Origin: an uncultured Erysipelotrichaceae bacterium
GTDB taxonomy: Bacteria; Bacillota_I; Bacilli_A; RF39; UBA660
Direction of reading: 5' to 3'
DNA: 17,541 nt
Assembly: GCA_902766875.1 (NCBI GenBank)
Contig: CACXFI010000058.1
Location: forward strand, 1-17,541
This document shows, in pieces, positions 1 through 7,424 of this stretch. Numbering within the stretch: the stretch's first letter is position 1; each line of letters starts with the position of its first letter. The position numbers were made by a program, and so were the translations under genes. The notes below the pieces were generated by a model that saw nothing but the letters and a program-made list of their open reading frames with translations, had not been told where the DNA came from and did no database searches.

Positions 1-1
1 A

Positions 2-1411
2 GATAAAAGAGATATAGCTGAGAATGTTCCTTGTTGGATAAGTGAGAATTGTATAGAATGTAATCAATGTGCTTTTGTATGTCCTCATGCTGTTATTAGA
101 CCATTTTTATTAGATAATGATACAGAATATGAAGATACTATAGATTCTATAATGCCAAAAGATAAGAAATTTGCTATTGGAGTATCTTATAAGGATTGTA
201 CTGGTTGTGGATTATGTGCTAATGTATGCCCTGGTAAAGCTGGTAAGAAAGCATTAGAGATGAAAAAATACGATAGGGATGAGTTTAAACAAGATAAATT
301 TGATTATTTATTTAAGAATAATGTTAATGATAGTTTTAAACCTCCTATTATGAATGTTAGAAATGAAAGTTTTAAGATGCCTAAGTTTGAATTTAGTGGT
401 GCTTGTGCTGGATGCGGAGAGACTGCTTATATTAAGAACTTAACTCAAATGTTTGGTGATAATATGCTGGTAGCTAATGCTACAGGATGCTCTTCTATAT
501 ATGGAGGAAGTTGTCCTAGTATGCCATATAGTATTCCTTGGGCTAGTAGTTTATTTGAAGATAATTCAGAATATGGATTGGGTATTCTTACTGGTATTAA
601 TATTAATAGAGATAAAGTAAAAACTTATATGGAAAATAATATAAGTAGAGATAAAGAATTATTTAAGAAATGGTTAAATAATAGTAATAATTATGATATA
701 TGTAAGGAAGTATATGATAAGATAGATTTTAATAAACATAAAGAATTAACAGAATTAGAAGATTATATATTACCTAAATCTATGTGGATAATAGGTGGAG
801 ATGGATTTGCTTATGATATAGGTTATGGTGGATTAGATCATGTATTATCTAGGAAAGAGAATATTAATATATTAATACTTGATACAGAAGTATATTCTAA
901 TACTGGTGGGCAATCTTCTAAGTCATCTAATATGGGATCTATTGCATCATTTACGGCAAGTGGTAAGGATAATTATAAGAAAGATTTAGCTAAGATTGCT
1001 ATGTGTTATCCACATGTCTATGTAGCTTGTGTTAATATAGGATATGATAAAGAACATTATTTAAGAGTACTTAGGGAAGCTAACGAACATAAAGGCCCAT
1101 CTTTGATAATTGCATACTCTTCTTGTATAGAACATGGTATTAAGGCTGGTATGGATCATAGTGTAGAGAATGCTTATTTAGCTTCTAAATGTGGTTATTT
1201 CTTAACGTTTAGTTATAATCCAGACACTATGAAATTTAATTTAAATAGTAAGGATGTTGATTTTGATAAGTATGATGAATTCTTAAGTGGTGAAAATAGA
1301 TATGCTAATTTAAAGAAAGTTAATAGTACTGGAGCTCGTGAATTATTAGATAATCAAAAGGAATGGGCTATGAAAAGATATGAATATTATAAAAAATTAG
1401 AAGATGAATAG
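2..1411 (+). CDS. nifJ: Pyruvate:ferredoxin (flavodoxin) oxidoreductase, C-terminal part (5' end outside window)
   Basis: PFOR oxidises pyruvate with CoA to acetyl-CoA and CO2 and passes two electrons to ferredoxin or flavodoxin; it is a cytosolic enzyme of anaerobes. The frame is open from base 2, well upstream of the first ATG at 152, so the gene enters from the left and that ATG is internal. The 469 visible residues carry two ferredoxin-type 4Fe-4S motifs (CIECNQCAFVCP near nt 50-88, CTGCGLCANVCP near nt 200-235). A CAGCGE pair follows that ligates the third cluster, then the TPP-binding stretch starting GGDGFAYDIGYGG and continuing to the NTGGQ signature, and a late Cys in SSCIEHG. This is the order of the PFOR C-terminal domains. 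The family is usually about 1,170-1,200 residues, so more than half lies outside. A 6-bp hairpin with a T-tract spans the stop codon. Confidence 0.97.
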   Translation, partial: DKRDIAENVPCWISENCIECNQCAFVCPHAVIRPFLLDNDTEYEDTIDSIMPKDKKFAIGVSYKDCTGCGLCANVCPGKAGKKALEMKKYDRDEFKQDKFDYLFKNNVNDSFKPPIMNVRNESFKMPKFEFSGACAGCGETAYIKNLTQMFGDNMLVANATGCSSIYGGSCPSMPYSIPWASSLFEDNSEYGLGILTGININRDKVKTYMENNISRDKELFKKWLNNSNNYDICKEVYDKIDFNKHKELTELEDYILPKSMWIIGGDGFAYDIGYGGLDHVLSRKENINILILDTEVYSNTGGQSSKSSNMGSIASFTASGKDNYKKDLAKIAMCYPHVYVACVNIGYDKEHYLRVLREANEHKGPSLIIAYSSCIEHGIKAGMDHSVENAYLASKCGYFLTFSYNPDTMKFNLNSKDVDFDKYDEFLSGENRYANLKKVNSTGARELLDNQKEWAMKRYEYYKKLEDE

Positions 1412-1425
1412 TCTTCTTTTTCTTG
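1399..1425 (+). terminator. Probable intrinsic terminator overlapping the nifJ stop codon
   Basis: AGAAGA (1399-1404) can pair with TCTTCT (1412-1417) around a 7-nt loop and is followed by TTTTCTT. The left arm lies in the last nifJ codons. The stem is short and AT-rich, so strength is uncertain, but the position fits and a new promoter starts just downstream. Confidence 0.45.
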
Positions 1426-1441
1426 TGTTTTTCACTCAAAA

Positions 1442-1470
1442 TTGACAAATAGTTAATTTTGTGCTATAAT
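1442..1470 (+). promoter_or_regulatory. Perfect consensus sigma-A promoter, extended -10, for the 53-residue ORF
   Basis: TTGACA (1442-1447), a 17-nt spacer, then TATAAT (1465-1470), preceded by TGC as an extended -10 element. Every consensus position matches. It lies 31 nt upstream of the ATG at 1502. Confidence 0.85.
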
Positions 1471-1501
1471 TACTATGTTCTTTTGAGAGGGGGAATTTGT
1501 G

Positions 1502-1663
1502 ATGGAAAATAATAAAAATATAAAAGTAGAAAATAAGAGAAAAACAATAGAAGAAATAAGACAAGAAAAAAGAATTTTAATGATTTTAAAAGAAGTTAAT
1601 GAAGAATTGTTTGGAGAAAGAGGATATAGTCCTGTTCAGCCAACAAGACATTCTGCTAGATAA
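1502..1663 (+). CDS. Small charged orphan protein, 53 residues
   Basis: I do not recognise this family. A 54-codon frame runs from ATG 1502 to TAA 1663. A strong Shine-Dalgarno GAGAGGGGG (1485-1493) sits 8 nt before the ATG; a GTG at 1499 in the same frame is a possible alternative. The product starts MENNKNIKVENKRKTIEEIR, is rich in Lys and Glu and probably forms one long helix, then ends in a Pro/Arg-containing tail (GYSPVQPTRHSAR). There is no signal peptide or membrane segment. It has its own perfect promoter (1442-1470) and a perfect-stem terminator (from 1669), so it is a monocistronic unit. That framing and the ribosome site are the evidence that it is real. It could act by binding a nucleic acid or a partner protein, but nothing in the sequence decides this. 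Confidence 0.72.
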   Translation: MENNKNIKVENKRKTIEEIRQEKRILMILKEVNEELFGERGYSPVQPTRHSAR

Positions 1664-1668
1664 ATAAT

Positions 1669-1694
1669 AGAGCAATTAATTGCTCTTTTCTTTT
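1669..1694 (+). terminator. Intrinsic terminator after the 53-residue ORF
   Basis: The 18-base perfect inverted repeat AGAGCAATTAATTGCTCT (1669-1686) is followed by a T-rich tract to 1694. It starts 6 nt after the stop codon. Confidence 0.85.
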
Positions 1695-1728
1695 AATTAT
1701 AAAAAAGTGTTTAAATATTTAAAAAATA

Positions 1729-1737
1729 TGTTATAAT
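1729..1737 (+). promoter_or_regulatory. Extended -10 promoter for the tail-anchored orphan gene
   Basis: TGT-TATAAT (1729-1737) is a full extended -10. The -35 is poor (best TGTTTA at 1708-1713, 18-nt spacer). It lies 28 nt upstream of the ATG at 1766 and right after the preceding terminator. Confidence 0.6.
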
Positions 1738-1765
1738 ATTATATATACTATAAGGAGTTGGTATC

Positions 1766-2695
1766 ATGCAGATAAATAGTGGTATTGCATATTTCGGTGA
1801 TGAAAAGATACAAGGTACATTAAAAGAGAAAGTTCAAAATGCTATAGATAGTGATGTTCCTAGTATTCAAATTAAGAATACTGATATTAAAAATGTTGAA
1901 GATTTATCTGGTTATAACGGAAGTATTGCTTGTTATTTGGATGATATTAAATGGAATGATGATTATTTTAATAATTTGAATATAAAAATGAAAAGATTAA
2001 AAGAGTTGGGTCTTAATTTGGTAGTTGTTCCTACTATGATTGATGCTAATGAATATAAGGCTATGAGTCATGATGATAAATTAAATACTTTTAGAAAAAT
2101 GTCTAAATATATTATGGAACTTGCTACTAATGATATTAGTATTGGATTATTAAATGATGGTGTTGGAATTTATGTAGGTAATGTAATTTTACCTATTGTT
2201 GATAATTTGAATGTTGATATATCTGATAAAGTTGGTTATGCTGCTACTATTACTGAAAAATCTGATGGTGGTATTAGTAAAATGGATTTTAATAGTGTTA
2301 GTTGTGTTAATATTGAACCAGTGACTGATAAAGATGGTAATTTAGTGTATGATCGTTCAAGAGCTTTTATAGGAAATGTTTATTATGAATTTGTTAAATT
2401 TGGTCATGTGCCTAATATGTATATTCAAACTGATATGTCTTTAGTTGATGTTAATAATATGTCTTTTTTGATTGGTGATATAGAAAATACTGTTAATTCT
2501 AGTATTGCTAAAGCTACTACTAGGACAAGAGTAGCTCCTAATTATCATCCAACTGGTGTTAGTGATAATGCAGGAAATATTAAAACTGGTAAGAAACCTA
2601 ATTTGGGATTTGTTGATTGTATGCAGTTATTTCTTGTTTTATCTACTTTATGTTTGATAGGTGTTATGATAGCTATTATACTTGTGTTATTATAA
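1766..2695 (+). CDS. Orphan tail-anchored membrane protein, 309 residues
   Basis: No family recognised. The start is ATG 1766 with AAGGAG at 1752-1757, 8 nt upstream. Residues 1 to about 280 have no signal peptide and look like a folded soluble domain with alternating hydrophobic strands and charged helices. The last 28 residues (about 282-309, starting FVDCMQLFLVLSTLCL) form one hydrophobic segment that reaches the C terminus. This predicts a C-tail anchor with the main domain in the cytosol. A polar linker rich in Gly, Lys and Asn (about 257-281) joins the two. The gene has its own promoter and lies 45 nt upstream of gpsB, with no clear terminator between, so co-transcription with gpsB is possible. 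A link to the envelope or to division is inference from location only. Confidence 0.88.
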   Translation: MQINSGIAYFGDEKIQGTLKEKVQNAIDSDVPSIQIKNTDIKNVEDLSGYNGSIACYLDDIKWNDDYFNNLNIKMKRLKELGLNLVVVPTMIDANEYKAMSHDDKLNTFRKMSKYIMELATNDISIGLLNDGVGIYVGNVILPIVDNLNVDISDKVGYAATITEKSDGGISKMDFNSVSCVNIEPVTDKDGNLVYDRSRAFIGNVYYEFVKFGHVPNMYIQTDMSLVDVNNMSFLIGDIENTVNSSIAKATTRTRVAPNYHPTGVSDNAGNIKTGKKPNLGFVDCMQLFLVLSTLCLIGVMIAIILVLL

Positions 2696-2740
2696 AAAAT
2701 ATGATAAAATATGTGTGAATTAATGAATGGAGGTTAAATT

Positions 2741-3067
2741 ATGTATCAGGATAAAATTGTTTTATCTCCACAGGATATTCTAGAAAAAGAATTTAAGATT
2801 GATACAAGGGGTTATAGGTTACAAGAGGTTGATAAGTTTTTAGATATTATTATTCGTGATTATACTGAATATAATAATATTATAAAGAGTATGGAAGAGG
2901 AAATTAAAGTTCTTAGTAAAGATAATCAAGAGCTTAAACAAGAGATTCGTAATTTGAGAGATAGTGCTCAAGTTATTAAAAATAGTGAGAGAGAGGTTAC
3001 TAATGTTGACTTATTAAGGAGAATTAGTAATTTGGAAAAGATTATTCTTGGTAAGGAACAACAATAA
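2741..3067 (+). CDS. gpsB: Cell-division regulator GpsB (DivIVA family)
   Basis: GpsB is a small cytoplasmic coiled-coil protein that sits at the septum and membrane and coordinates penicillin-binding proteins during division and elongation. The 108 residues match the family's usual length of about 100-115. The N-terminal DivIVA-type domain is clear: LSPQDILEKEFKIDTRGYRL, then the EVDKFLD motif within residues 1-40. A heptad-like coiled coil follows (about 45-80), and the C-terminal block DLLRRISNLEKIILG is typical of GpsB trimerisation segments. Start ATG 2741 has GGAGG at 2729-2733. The gene ends 2 nt before rnpB, the same gpsB-rnpB neighbourhood as in Bacillus, which supports GpsB over full-length DivIVA. 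Confidence 0.95.
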   Translation: MYQDKIVLSPQDILEKEFKIDTRGYRLQEVDKFLDIIIRDYTEYNNIIKSMEEEIKVLSKDNQELKQEIRNLRDSAQVIKNSEREVTNVDLLRRISNLEKIILGKEQQ

Positions 3068-3069
3068 TT

Positions 3070-3420
3070 AATATATATCTGGGTAAACGCTATATATTTT
3101 ATATATAGAGGAAAGTCCACACTCGCACTAGCTGCGATGCTAGTAGTGTTTGTGCCTAGGGAAAAAATAACTTAGGGCAAGTTTACTTGACGGCGTCTGA
3201 TTACCTAAGGCTTTGCTATGGTAGGAAGATATAAAGTGCAACAGTGACGAATTATTGGGAAACTGATAAGTGAAACGGGTAAACCCCGCAAGCGAGAAAC
3301 TCAAATTTTGGTAGAGGAGCTATTCTTAGGGAATTGAACCAAGGAATGGATACGAGAGTATAGATAAATGTTTACCGCCTTCTTTCGAAGGTACAGAAAG
3401 TGGCTTATAAGATTTATATT
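3070..3420 (+). ncRNA. rnpB: RNase P RNA, bacterial type B
   Basis: This is the catalytic RNA of RNase P, which trims tRNA 5' leaders. Hallmark blocks appear in order: GAGGAAAGTCCACACTCGCAC, then TGCCTAGGGA...CTTAGGGCA, CAACAGTGACGAA, GTGAAACGGGTAAACCCCGC, the AAATTTTGGTAGAGGAGC block typical of the B type, and the 3' ACAGAAAGTGGCTTA. The ends were placed by the P1 helix: 3070-3080 pairs with 3410-3420 with one T-T mismatch. At about 351 nt it is shorter than the roughly 400-nt Bacillus RNA, mainly in the 3' part between CCGCC and the final GGCTTA, where only a short hairpin remains. It begins 2 nt after the gpsB stop codon; I found no clear separate promoter, so it may be processed from a gpsB transcript. 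Confidence 0.96.
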
Positions 3421-3436
3421 ATATTGAGAGGATATT

Positions 3437-3838
3437 ATGAGAGATATAGGAGAAAAGTTAAAAGAAAAAAGAGAGGAAAATGGGCTCTCGATAGAAGAAG
3501 TAGCTAATGATTTAAAACTTAGACCTAATCAGATAGAATGTATTGAGAATGGAGATAAAGATAGTTTTAAAGATGTATCAGATATTAAGAATATTATTAT
3601 GGAATATTCTAGATATTTGGGACTTGATGGTGAAGAATTAGTAGATGAATTTAATGAGTATATGTTTGATTGTACTTCTAAAATATCTGTTGATTCTATT
3701 AAAGAGGCTATTAATAAGGAGAAAGAGGTTATATCTCCTTATACTGCTAAAAAAAGTAATAAAAGATTTTATATTTTTGGGGGATTTTGTGTATTATTAA
3801 TAATAAGTGTTATTATAATATGTTTAATGATTAGATAG
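3437..3838 (+). CDS. RodZ-like HTH membrane protein, short form
   Basis: The N-terminal half (about 1-70) is an XRE/HTH_25-type helix-turn-helix domain (IGEKLKEKREENGLSIEEVA, then LRPNQIECIENGD), the kind RodZ uses to contact MreB at the inner membrane. A basic juxtamembrane stretch (KKSNKR, about 104-109) precedes one transmembrane helix (about 111-131), and the protein ends there at residue 133. Typical RodZ proteins continue into an extracytoplasmic domain, which is absent here. The stop codon is clean and pgsA follows at once, so the short form looks natural rather than broken. The order rodZ-like, pgsA, recA matches ymfM-pgsA-(cinA)-recA of Bacillus, which supports the RodZ assignment. 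SD GAGAGG is 6 nt upstream of ATG 3437. A plain membrane-bound DNA-binding regulator is the alternative. Confidence 0.82.
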   Translation: MRDIGEKLKEKREENGLSIEEVANDLKLRPNQIECIENGDKDSFKDVSDIKNIIMEYSRYLGLDGEELVDEFNEYMFDCTSKISVDSIKEAINKEKEVISPYTAKKSNKRFYIFGGFCVLLIISVIIICLMIR

Positions 3839-3851
3839 GATAGTGGTTATT

Positions 3852-4439
3852 GTGAATTTAGCTAATAAAATTACTACTAGTAGAATGGTTTTATCTATAA
3901 TTATAATTATTATATTGTTATTTCCTTTTTATGATGTTGGAGTTGACGTACCAACTTATTTAGTTAATGGCAATATTGTAGTTGATCTTAGATATATTGT
4001 AGCTGGTGGTTTATTTATAATTGCATCTCTTACTGATTTTTTAGATGGTCATATAGCTAGAAAATATAATATGGTTACTGATTATGGTAAGATGATGGAT
4101 GCTATTACTGATAAGTTATTGGTTAATTCAGTTCTTATTATATTAGCATGTAATGGAATGGTAAGTCCTGTTATAGCTGTTGTTGTAATAATTCGTGATT
4201 TTATTGTTGATTCAGCTAAGATGGTTGTTGGAAATAAAGGGAAAGCTGTAGCGGCTATTCCTATTGCAAAGGTTAAAACAGCATTACTTATGGTTGGTTT
4301 AACTCTTACATTTTTCTATAATTTACCATTTGAATTATTTAATTTTGGTTTATCAGATTTACTTCTTATAATAGCTAGTGTATTGGCTGTTGTATCAGGT
4401 GTAAAGTACTATAATATGGCTATGAAAGTGATAAAGTAG
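3852..4439 (+). CDS. pgsA: CDP-diacylglycerol--glycerol-3-phosphate 3-phosphatidyltransferase
   Basis: PgsA makes phosphatidylglycerophosphate and CMP from CDP-diacylglycerol and glycerol-3-phosphate, the committed step to phosphatidylglycerol, in the membrane. The CDP-alcohol phosphatidyltransferase signature D-G-x2-A-R-x8-G-x3-D-x3-D is complete: DGHIARKYNMVTDYGKMMDA continuing to ITD. Several hydrophobic helices flank it. I prefer GTG 3852, giving N terminus MNLANKITTSRM, because PgsA proteins typically begin with such a NLxNKxTxxR motif and because AGGA at 3837-3840 is 11 nt away. The in-frame GTG at 3843 would leave only about 2 nt to that site. The SD overlaps the stop of the RodZ-like gene, so the two are probably translationally coupled. 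Other CDP-alcohol transferases share the motif, but length and synteny favour PgsA. Confidence 0.93.
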   Translation: MNLANKITTSRMVLSIIIIIILLFPFYDVGVDVPTYLVNGNIVVDLRYIVAGGLFIIASLTDFLDGHIARKYNMVTDYGKMMDAITDKLLVNSVLIILACNGMVSPVIAVVVIIRDFIVDSAKMVVGNKGKAVAAIPIAKVKTALLMVGLTLTFFYNLPFELFNFGLSDLLLIIASVLAVVSGVKYYNMAMKVIK

Positions 4440-4445
4440 TTATAA

Positions 4446-4477
4446 ATATGCAATTTTAAAAAAATTGCATATTTTTT
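4446..4477 (+). terminator. Intrinsic terminator after pgsA
   Basis: ATATGCAATTT (4446-4456) pairs perfectly with AAATTGCATAT (4462-4472) around a 5-nt loop, followed by TTTTT to 4477. Confidence 0.88.
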
Positions 4478-4490
4478 ACCACTAAAATTA

Positions 4491-4504
4491 CGAACAAAAG
4501 TATG
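4491..4504 (+). promoter_or_regulatory. Candidate LexA (SOS) box upstream of recA
   Basis: CGAACAAAAGTATG matches the Gram-positive LexA/DinR consensus CGAAC-N4-GTTCG at 8 of 10 defined positions (the right arm is GTATG). It ends 9 nt before the recA -35, where repressor binding would hinder RNA polymerase. SOS control of recA is established in Bacillota; use of this box is inferred. Confidence 0.62.
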
Positions 4505-4513
4505 TAAAATGTA

Positions 4514-4542
4514 TTGACATTTAAAAAAATATAATTTATAAT
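4514..4542 (+). promoter_or_regulatory. Perfect consensus sigma-A promoter of recA
   Basis: TTGACA (4514-4519), 17-nt spacer, TATAAT (4537-4542). The recA ATG is 28 nt downstream of the -10. Confidence 0.9.
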
Positions 4543-4570
4543 TATTATAACAAGAGAGGATATGATTTAA

Positions 4571-5641
4571 ATGGTTAAAAATGTAGATAAAGATAAGGCT
4601 TTGGCACAAGTGCTAGCTGATATAGAAAAACAATTTGGTAAAGGATCTATTATGAAACTTGGTGAACAAGAGAAAATAGATATTGAACATAGTAAGAGTG
4701 GTTCTTTGGGATTGGATATTGCTTTAGGTATTGGAGGATATCCTAAAGGAAGAATAATTGAAATATATGGTCCTGAATCTTCTGGTAAGACTACTTTTGC
4801 ACTTCATGCTATAGCAGAAGTACAAAAAGATGGTGGAAGAGCTGCTTTTATAGATGCTGAACATTCTTTAGATCCTGTTTATGCTTCTAGATTAGGAGTA
4901 GATGTTGATGAATTATTGTTATCTCAACCTGATACTGGAGAGCAAGCTTTAGAGATTTGTGATGCTTTAGTTAAGAGTGAAGCTGTTAATATTATTGTAA
5001 TAGATTCTGTTGCGGCTTTAGTACCTCAAGCTGAAATTGATGGAGAAATGGGAGACTCTCATGTTGGACTTCAAGCTAGACTTATGAGCCAAGCATTAAG
5101 AAAATTATCTGGTTCTATTAATAAAACTAATACTATTGTAATATTTATAAATCAATTAAGAGAAAAAGTTGGAGTGTTATTTGGTAATCCTGAAACTACT
5201 CCTGGTGGTAAAGCTTTAAAATATTATGCATCAGTTAGACTTGATATTAGACGTGGTGAACAACTTAAACTTGGTGGTGAGATTATAGGTAATAGAACTA
5301 ATGTAAAAGTTGTTAAGAATAAGGTGGCACCTCCATTTAAAACAGTTAGTGTTGATATGATGTATGGTGAAGGTGTATCTCATGAAGGTGAAGTTGTTGA
5401 TTTGGCGGCTGAAGCTGGAATTATTGAAAAGAGTGGTGCATGGTACTCTTATAATGGAGATAAAATTGGTCAGGGTAGAGAAAATGTAAAAGCATTATTT
5501 CATGATAATGTAGCTTTGTGTAATGAAATAGAAGAAAAAATTAGAGAATATTATGGCCTTAATGGTGTTAAAACAGAAGTTGGTAATAAAAAATCTAAGA
5601 AGTCAGATAAAAAAAGTGAATCTGATGATAATTTACAGTAA
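4571..5641 (+). CDS. recA: Recombinase RecA
   Basis: RecA forms ATP-dependent filaments on single-stranded DNA, drives homologous strand exchange, and triggers LexA self-cleavage. At 356 residues it has normal family length. Seen in sequence: N-terminal helix with QFGKGSIMKLG (about 21-31), Walker A GPESSGKT (67-74), the AEHSLDP segment, Walker B region NIIVIDSVAALVP, MGDSHVGLQARLMSQALRK, and INQLREKVGVLFGNPE leading into loop L2 (TTPGGKALKYYAS). The C-terminal domain ends in a Lys-rich then acidic tail (SESDDNLQ), as in other RecA proteins. The start is ATG 4571 with SD AGAGAGGA (4553-4560). A tiny ATG-ATT-TAA frame (4562-4570) directly precedes it. The gene has its own promoter, a candidate LexA box and a terminator. 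Confidence 0.99.
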   Translation: MVKNVDKDKALAQVLADIEKQFGKGSIMKLGEQEKIDIEHSKSGSLGLDIALGIGGYPKGRIIEIYGPESSGKTTFALHAIAEVQKDGGRAAFIDAEHSLDPVYASRLGVDVDELLLSQPDTGEQALEICDALVKSEAVNIIVIDSVAALVPQAEIDGEMGDSHVGLQARLMSQALRKLSGSINKTNTIVIFINQLREKVGVLFGNPETTPGGKALKYYASVRLDIRRGEQLKLGGEIIGNRTNVKVVKNKVAPPFKTVSVDMMYGEGVSHEGEVVDLAAEAGIIEKSGAWYSYNGDKIGQGRENVKALFHDNVALCNEIEEKIREYYGLNGVKTEVGNKKSKKSDKKSESDDNLQ

Positions 5642-5650
5642 ATTTTTAAT

Positions 5651-5674
5651 AAGAGGTATTCCTCTTTTTCTTTT
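5651..5674 (+). terminator. Intrinsic terminator after recA
   Basis: AAGAGG (5651-5656), loop TATT, CCTCTT (5661-5666), then a T-rich tract to 5674. The tract runs into the -35 of the next promoter. Confidence 0.75.
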
Positions 5675-5701
5675 GACATTATGTTCTTTTTTTAGTATAA
5701 T
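5673..5701 (+). promoter_or_regulatory. Perfect consensus sigma-A promoter of the TGS/kinase gene
   Basis: TTGACA (5673-5678), 17-nt spacer, TATAAT (5696-5701), 27 nt before ATG 5729. Its -35 overlaps the T-tract of the recA terminator by two bases. Confidence 0.87.
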
Positions 5702-5728
5702 TTAATATGTAATATAGAGGAGGTTAGT

Positions 5729-7384
5729 ATGGATACTATAGTTATTACTTTTGAAGATGGATCTAAAAGGGAGTATCGTAAGGGTATTAAGCTTAATGAA
5801 ATAGTTAATGATGTTAGAGATGGTTCTTTATTTGATGTAATATGTGCTCAATATAGAAATCAAATTATATTTGGTGAAGACACTCTTGTTAAGAGTGGTA
5901 ATTTGAGTTTTCATGATATTAATACTAAAGAAGGTAATAGAATTTATGAAAGAGGTTTAATGTTTTTATTTCAAGTAGTAGTTGTTTCATTGCTTGGAAC
6001 AGGTACTAGAGTAAAAATTAAACATGCTGTTGATGGTGGTGTTTATTGTGAAATATCTAAACCAGTTACAAAAGAATTATTAAAAGAAGTTAAAGATAAG
6101 ATGAATGAATTAGTTGAAAAAGGTATACCTTTTTCTAAAGTTGAGACTTCTAGATTAGATGCTATTAATTATTTTACTAGTATTAAACGAATGGATAAGG
6201 TTAAGACTTTATCTTATGATAATTCTAAGTTTGTAACTTTATATAAGTTTAATGGTGTATATAATTATATATTGGGAGATTTACCTAGTGATGCTAGTGT
6301 TCTTAAGTATTTTGATTTTACTTTACTTAATGAAAACGGGGTTGTTGTAAGATTTCCTTCTATTTATGATAATGGTAAGATTAATAAATATGTTCATCAT
6401 GATAAGTATTTTACTAGTTTAGAGGATTATTCTAAATGGGGTAGTGTTTTAAACTTAGATAATTTGGGTGAACTTAATGAAGCTATTATAAAGAATAATG
6501 CTAGTGAAATAGTTCAATTGTCAGAAACTGTTCAGAATTATAAGTTACTTGAAATAGCTGAAGAGATTGTTAAAGATAAAGAAAATATTAAAATGGTATT
6601 ATTATCTGGCCCTAGTTCTAGTGGTAAAACTACTACAGCTAGAAAGTTATCTTTATATTTAAAATCTTTAGGATTAAATCCTTGTCCTTTATCTATTGAT
6701 GATTATTTTATAGAAAGAGAAGATACACCTCTTAATGAAGATGGTAAGCCTGATTATGAAAGTATTAGAGCTATTGATACTAAATTATTTAATAATCAAG
6801 TATCTAAACTTTTAAAAGGTTCTAAAGTTACTATTCCTACTTTTAATTTTATTACAGGTAAAAAGGAATTTAATAGAACTATTCAAATGAATAAAAATGA
6901 TGTTTTGATTATTGAAGGATTGCATGCTCTTAATGAAGAACTTACTAAGAGTATAGATAAGAAGAATAAATATAAGATATATATTAGTCCTTTGACATTT
7001 TTAAATGTAGATGATGATAATAGAATTGGTATGACTGATATTAGACTTCTTAGAAGAATGGTTAGGGATAGTAGGACTAGAGGATATAGTCCATCTCATA
7101 CTTTATCTACTTGGGCTGATGTTAGAAAAGGAGAACAATTATATGTATTTCCTTATCAAGATGCTGATAATGCAGTATTTAATTCATCTTTAGTATATGA
7201 ACTTGGGGTACTTAAAACTTATGTAGAGCCTTTACTATTTTCAGTTAAAGAAGATGATCCTCAATATGGAACTGCAAGAAAACTATTGGAATTATTTAAA
7301 TTTGTTTTACCTATACCTAGTGAATATGTACCTGATTTATCTATATTAAGAGAGTTTATAGGTGGAAGCTATTTTGAGAGGTAA
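5729..7384 (+). CDS. TGS-domain nucleoside (uridine-type) kinase fusion
   Basis: The C-terminal half is a phosphoribulokinase/uridine kinase P-loop domain: Walker A GPSSSGKTT (294-302), LSIDDYFIERED around 323-334 (catalytic Asp and substrate loop), LIIEGLHALNE, and RMVRDSRTRG with arginines of the lid. Uridine/cytidine kinases of this fold phosphorylate nucleosides with ATP or GTP. The N-terminal half (about 1-230) resembles the TGS domain (1-62) and the second additional domain of threonyl-tRNA synthetase, around KHAVDGGVYCEI (99-110). This architecture is a known bacterial fusion of about 550 residues, and its true substrate is less certain than for stand-alone Udk. The role of the synthetase-like half is not evident. 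SD GAGGAGG lies 6 nt before ATG 5729. The gene is transcribed alone from a perfect promoter. Confidence 0.9.
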   Translation: MDTIVITFEDGSKREYRKGIKLNEIVNDVRDGSLFDVICAQYRNQIIFGEDTLVKSGNLSFHDINTKEGNRIYERGLMFLFQVVVVSLLGTGTRVKIKHAVDGGVYCEISKPVTKELLKEVKDKMNELVEKGIPFSKVETSRLDAINYFTSIKRMDKVKTLSYDNSKFVTLYKFNGVYNYILGDLPSDASVLKYFDFTLLNENGVVVRFPSIYDNGKINKYVHHDKYFTSLEDYSKWGSVLNLDNLGELNEAIIKNNASEIVQLSETVQNYKLLEIAEEIVKDKENIKMVLLSGPSSSGKTTTARKLSLYLKSLGLNPCPLSIDDYFIEREDTPLNEDGKPDYESIRAIDTKLFNNQVSKLLKGSKVTIPTFNFITGKKEFNRTIQMNKNDVLIIEGLHALNEELTKSIDKKNKYKIYISPLTFLNVDDDNRIGMTDIRLLRRMVRDSRTRGYSPSHTLSTWADVRKGEQLYVFPYQDADNAVFNSSLVYELGVLKTYVEPLLFSVKEDDPQYGTARKLLELFKFVLPIPSEYVPDLSILREFIGGSYFER

Positions 7385-7424
7385 TAAAAAATTAGGTTAT
7401 GCCTTAATTCTATTTATTTAATAA

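Noticed and set aside
4409..4609. 66-residue - strand open frame
   Set aside because: It crosses the pgsA terminator and the recA promoter and start; no ribosome site.
7391..7414. Possible terminator after the kinase gene
   Set aside because: AATTAGG and CCTTAATT pair only with a bulge and no real T-tract follows, so I do not call it.
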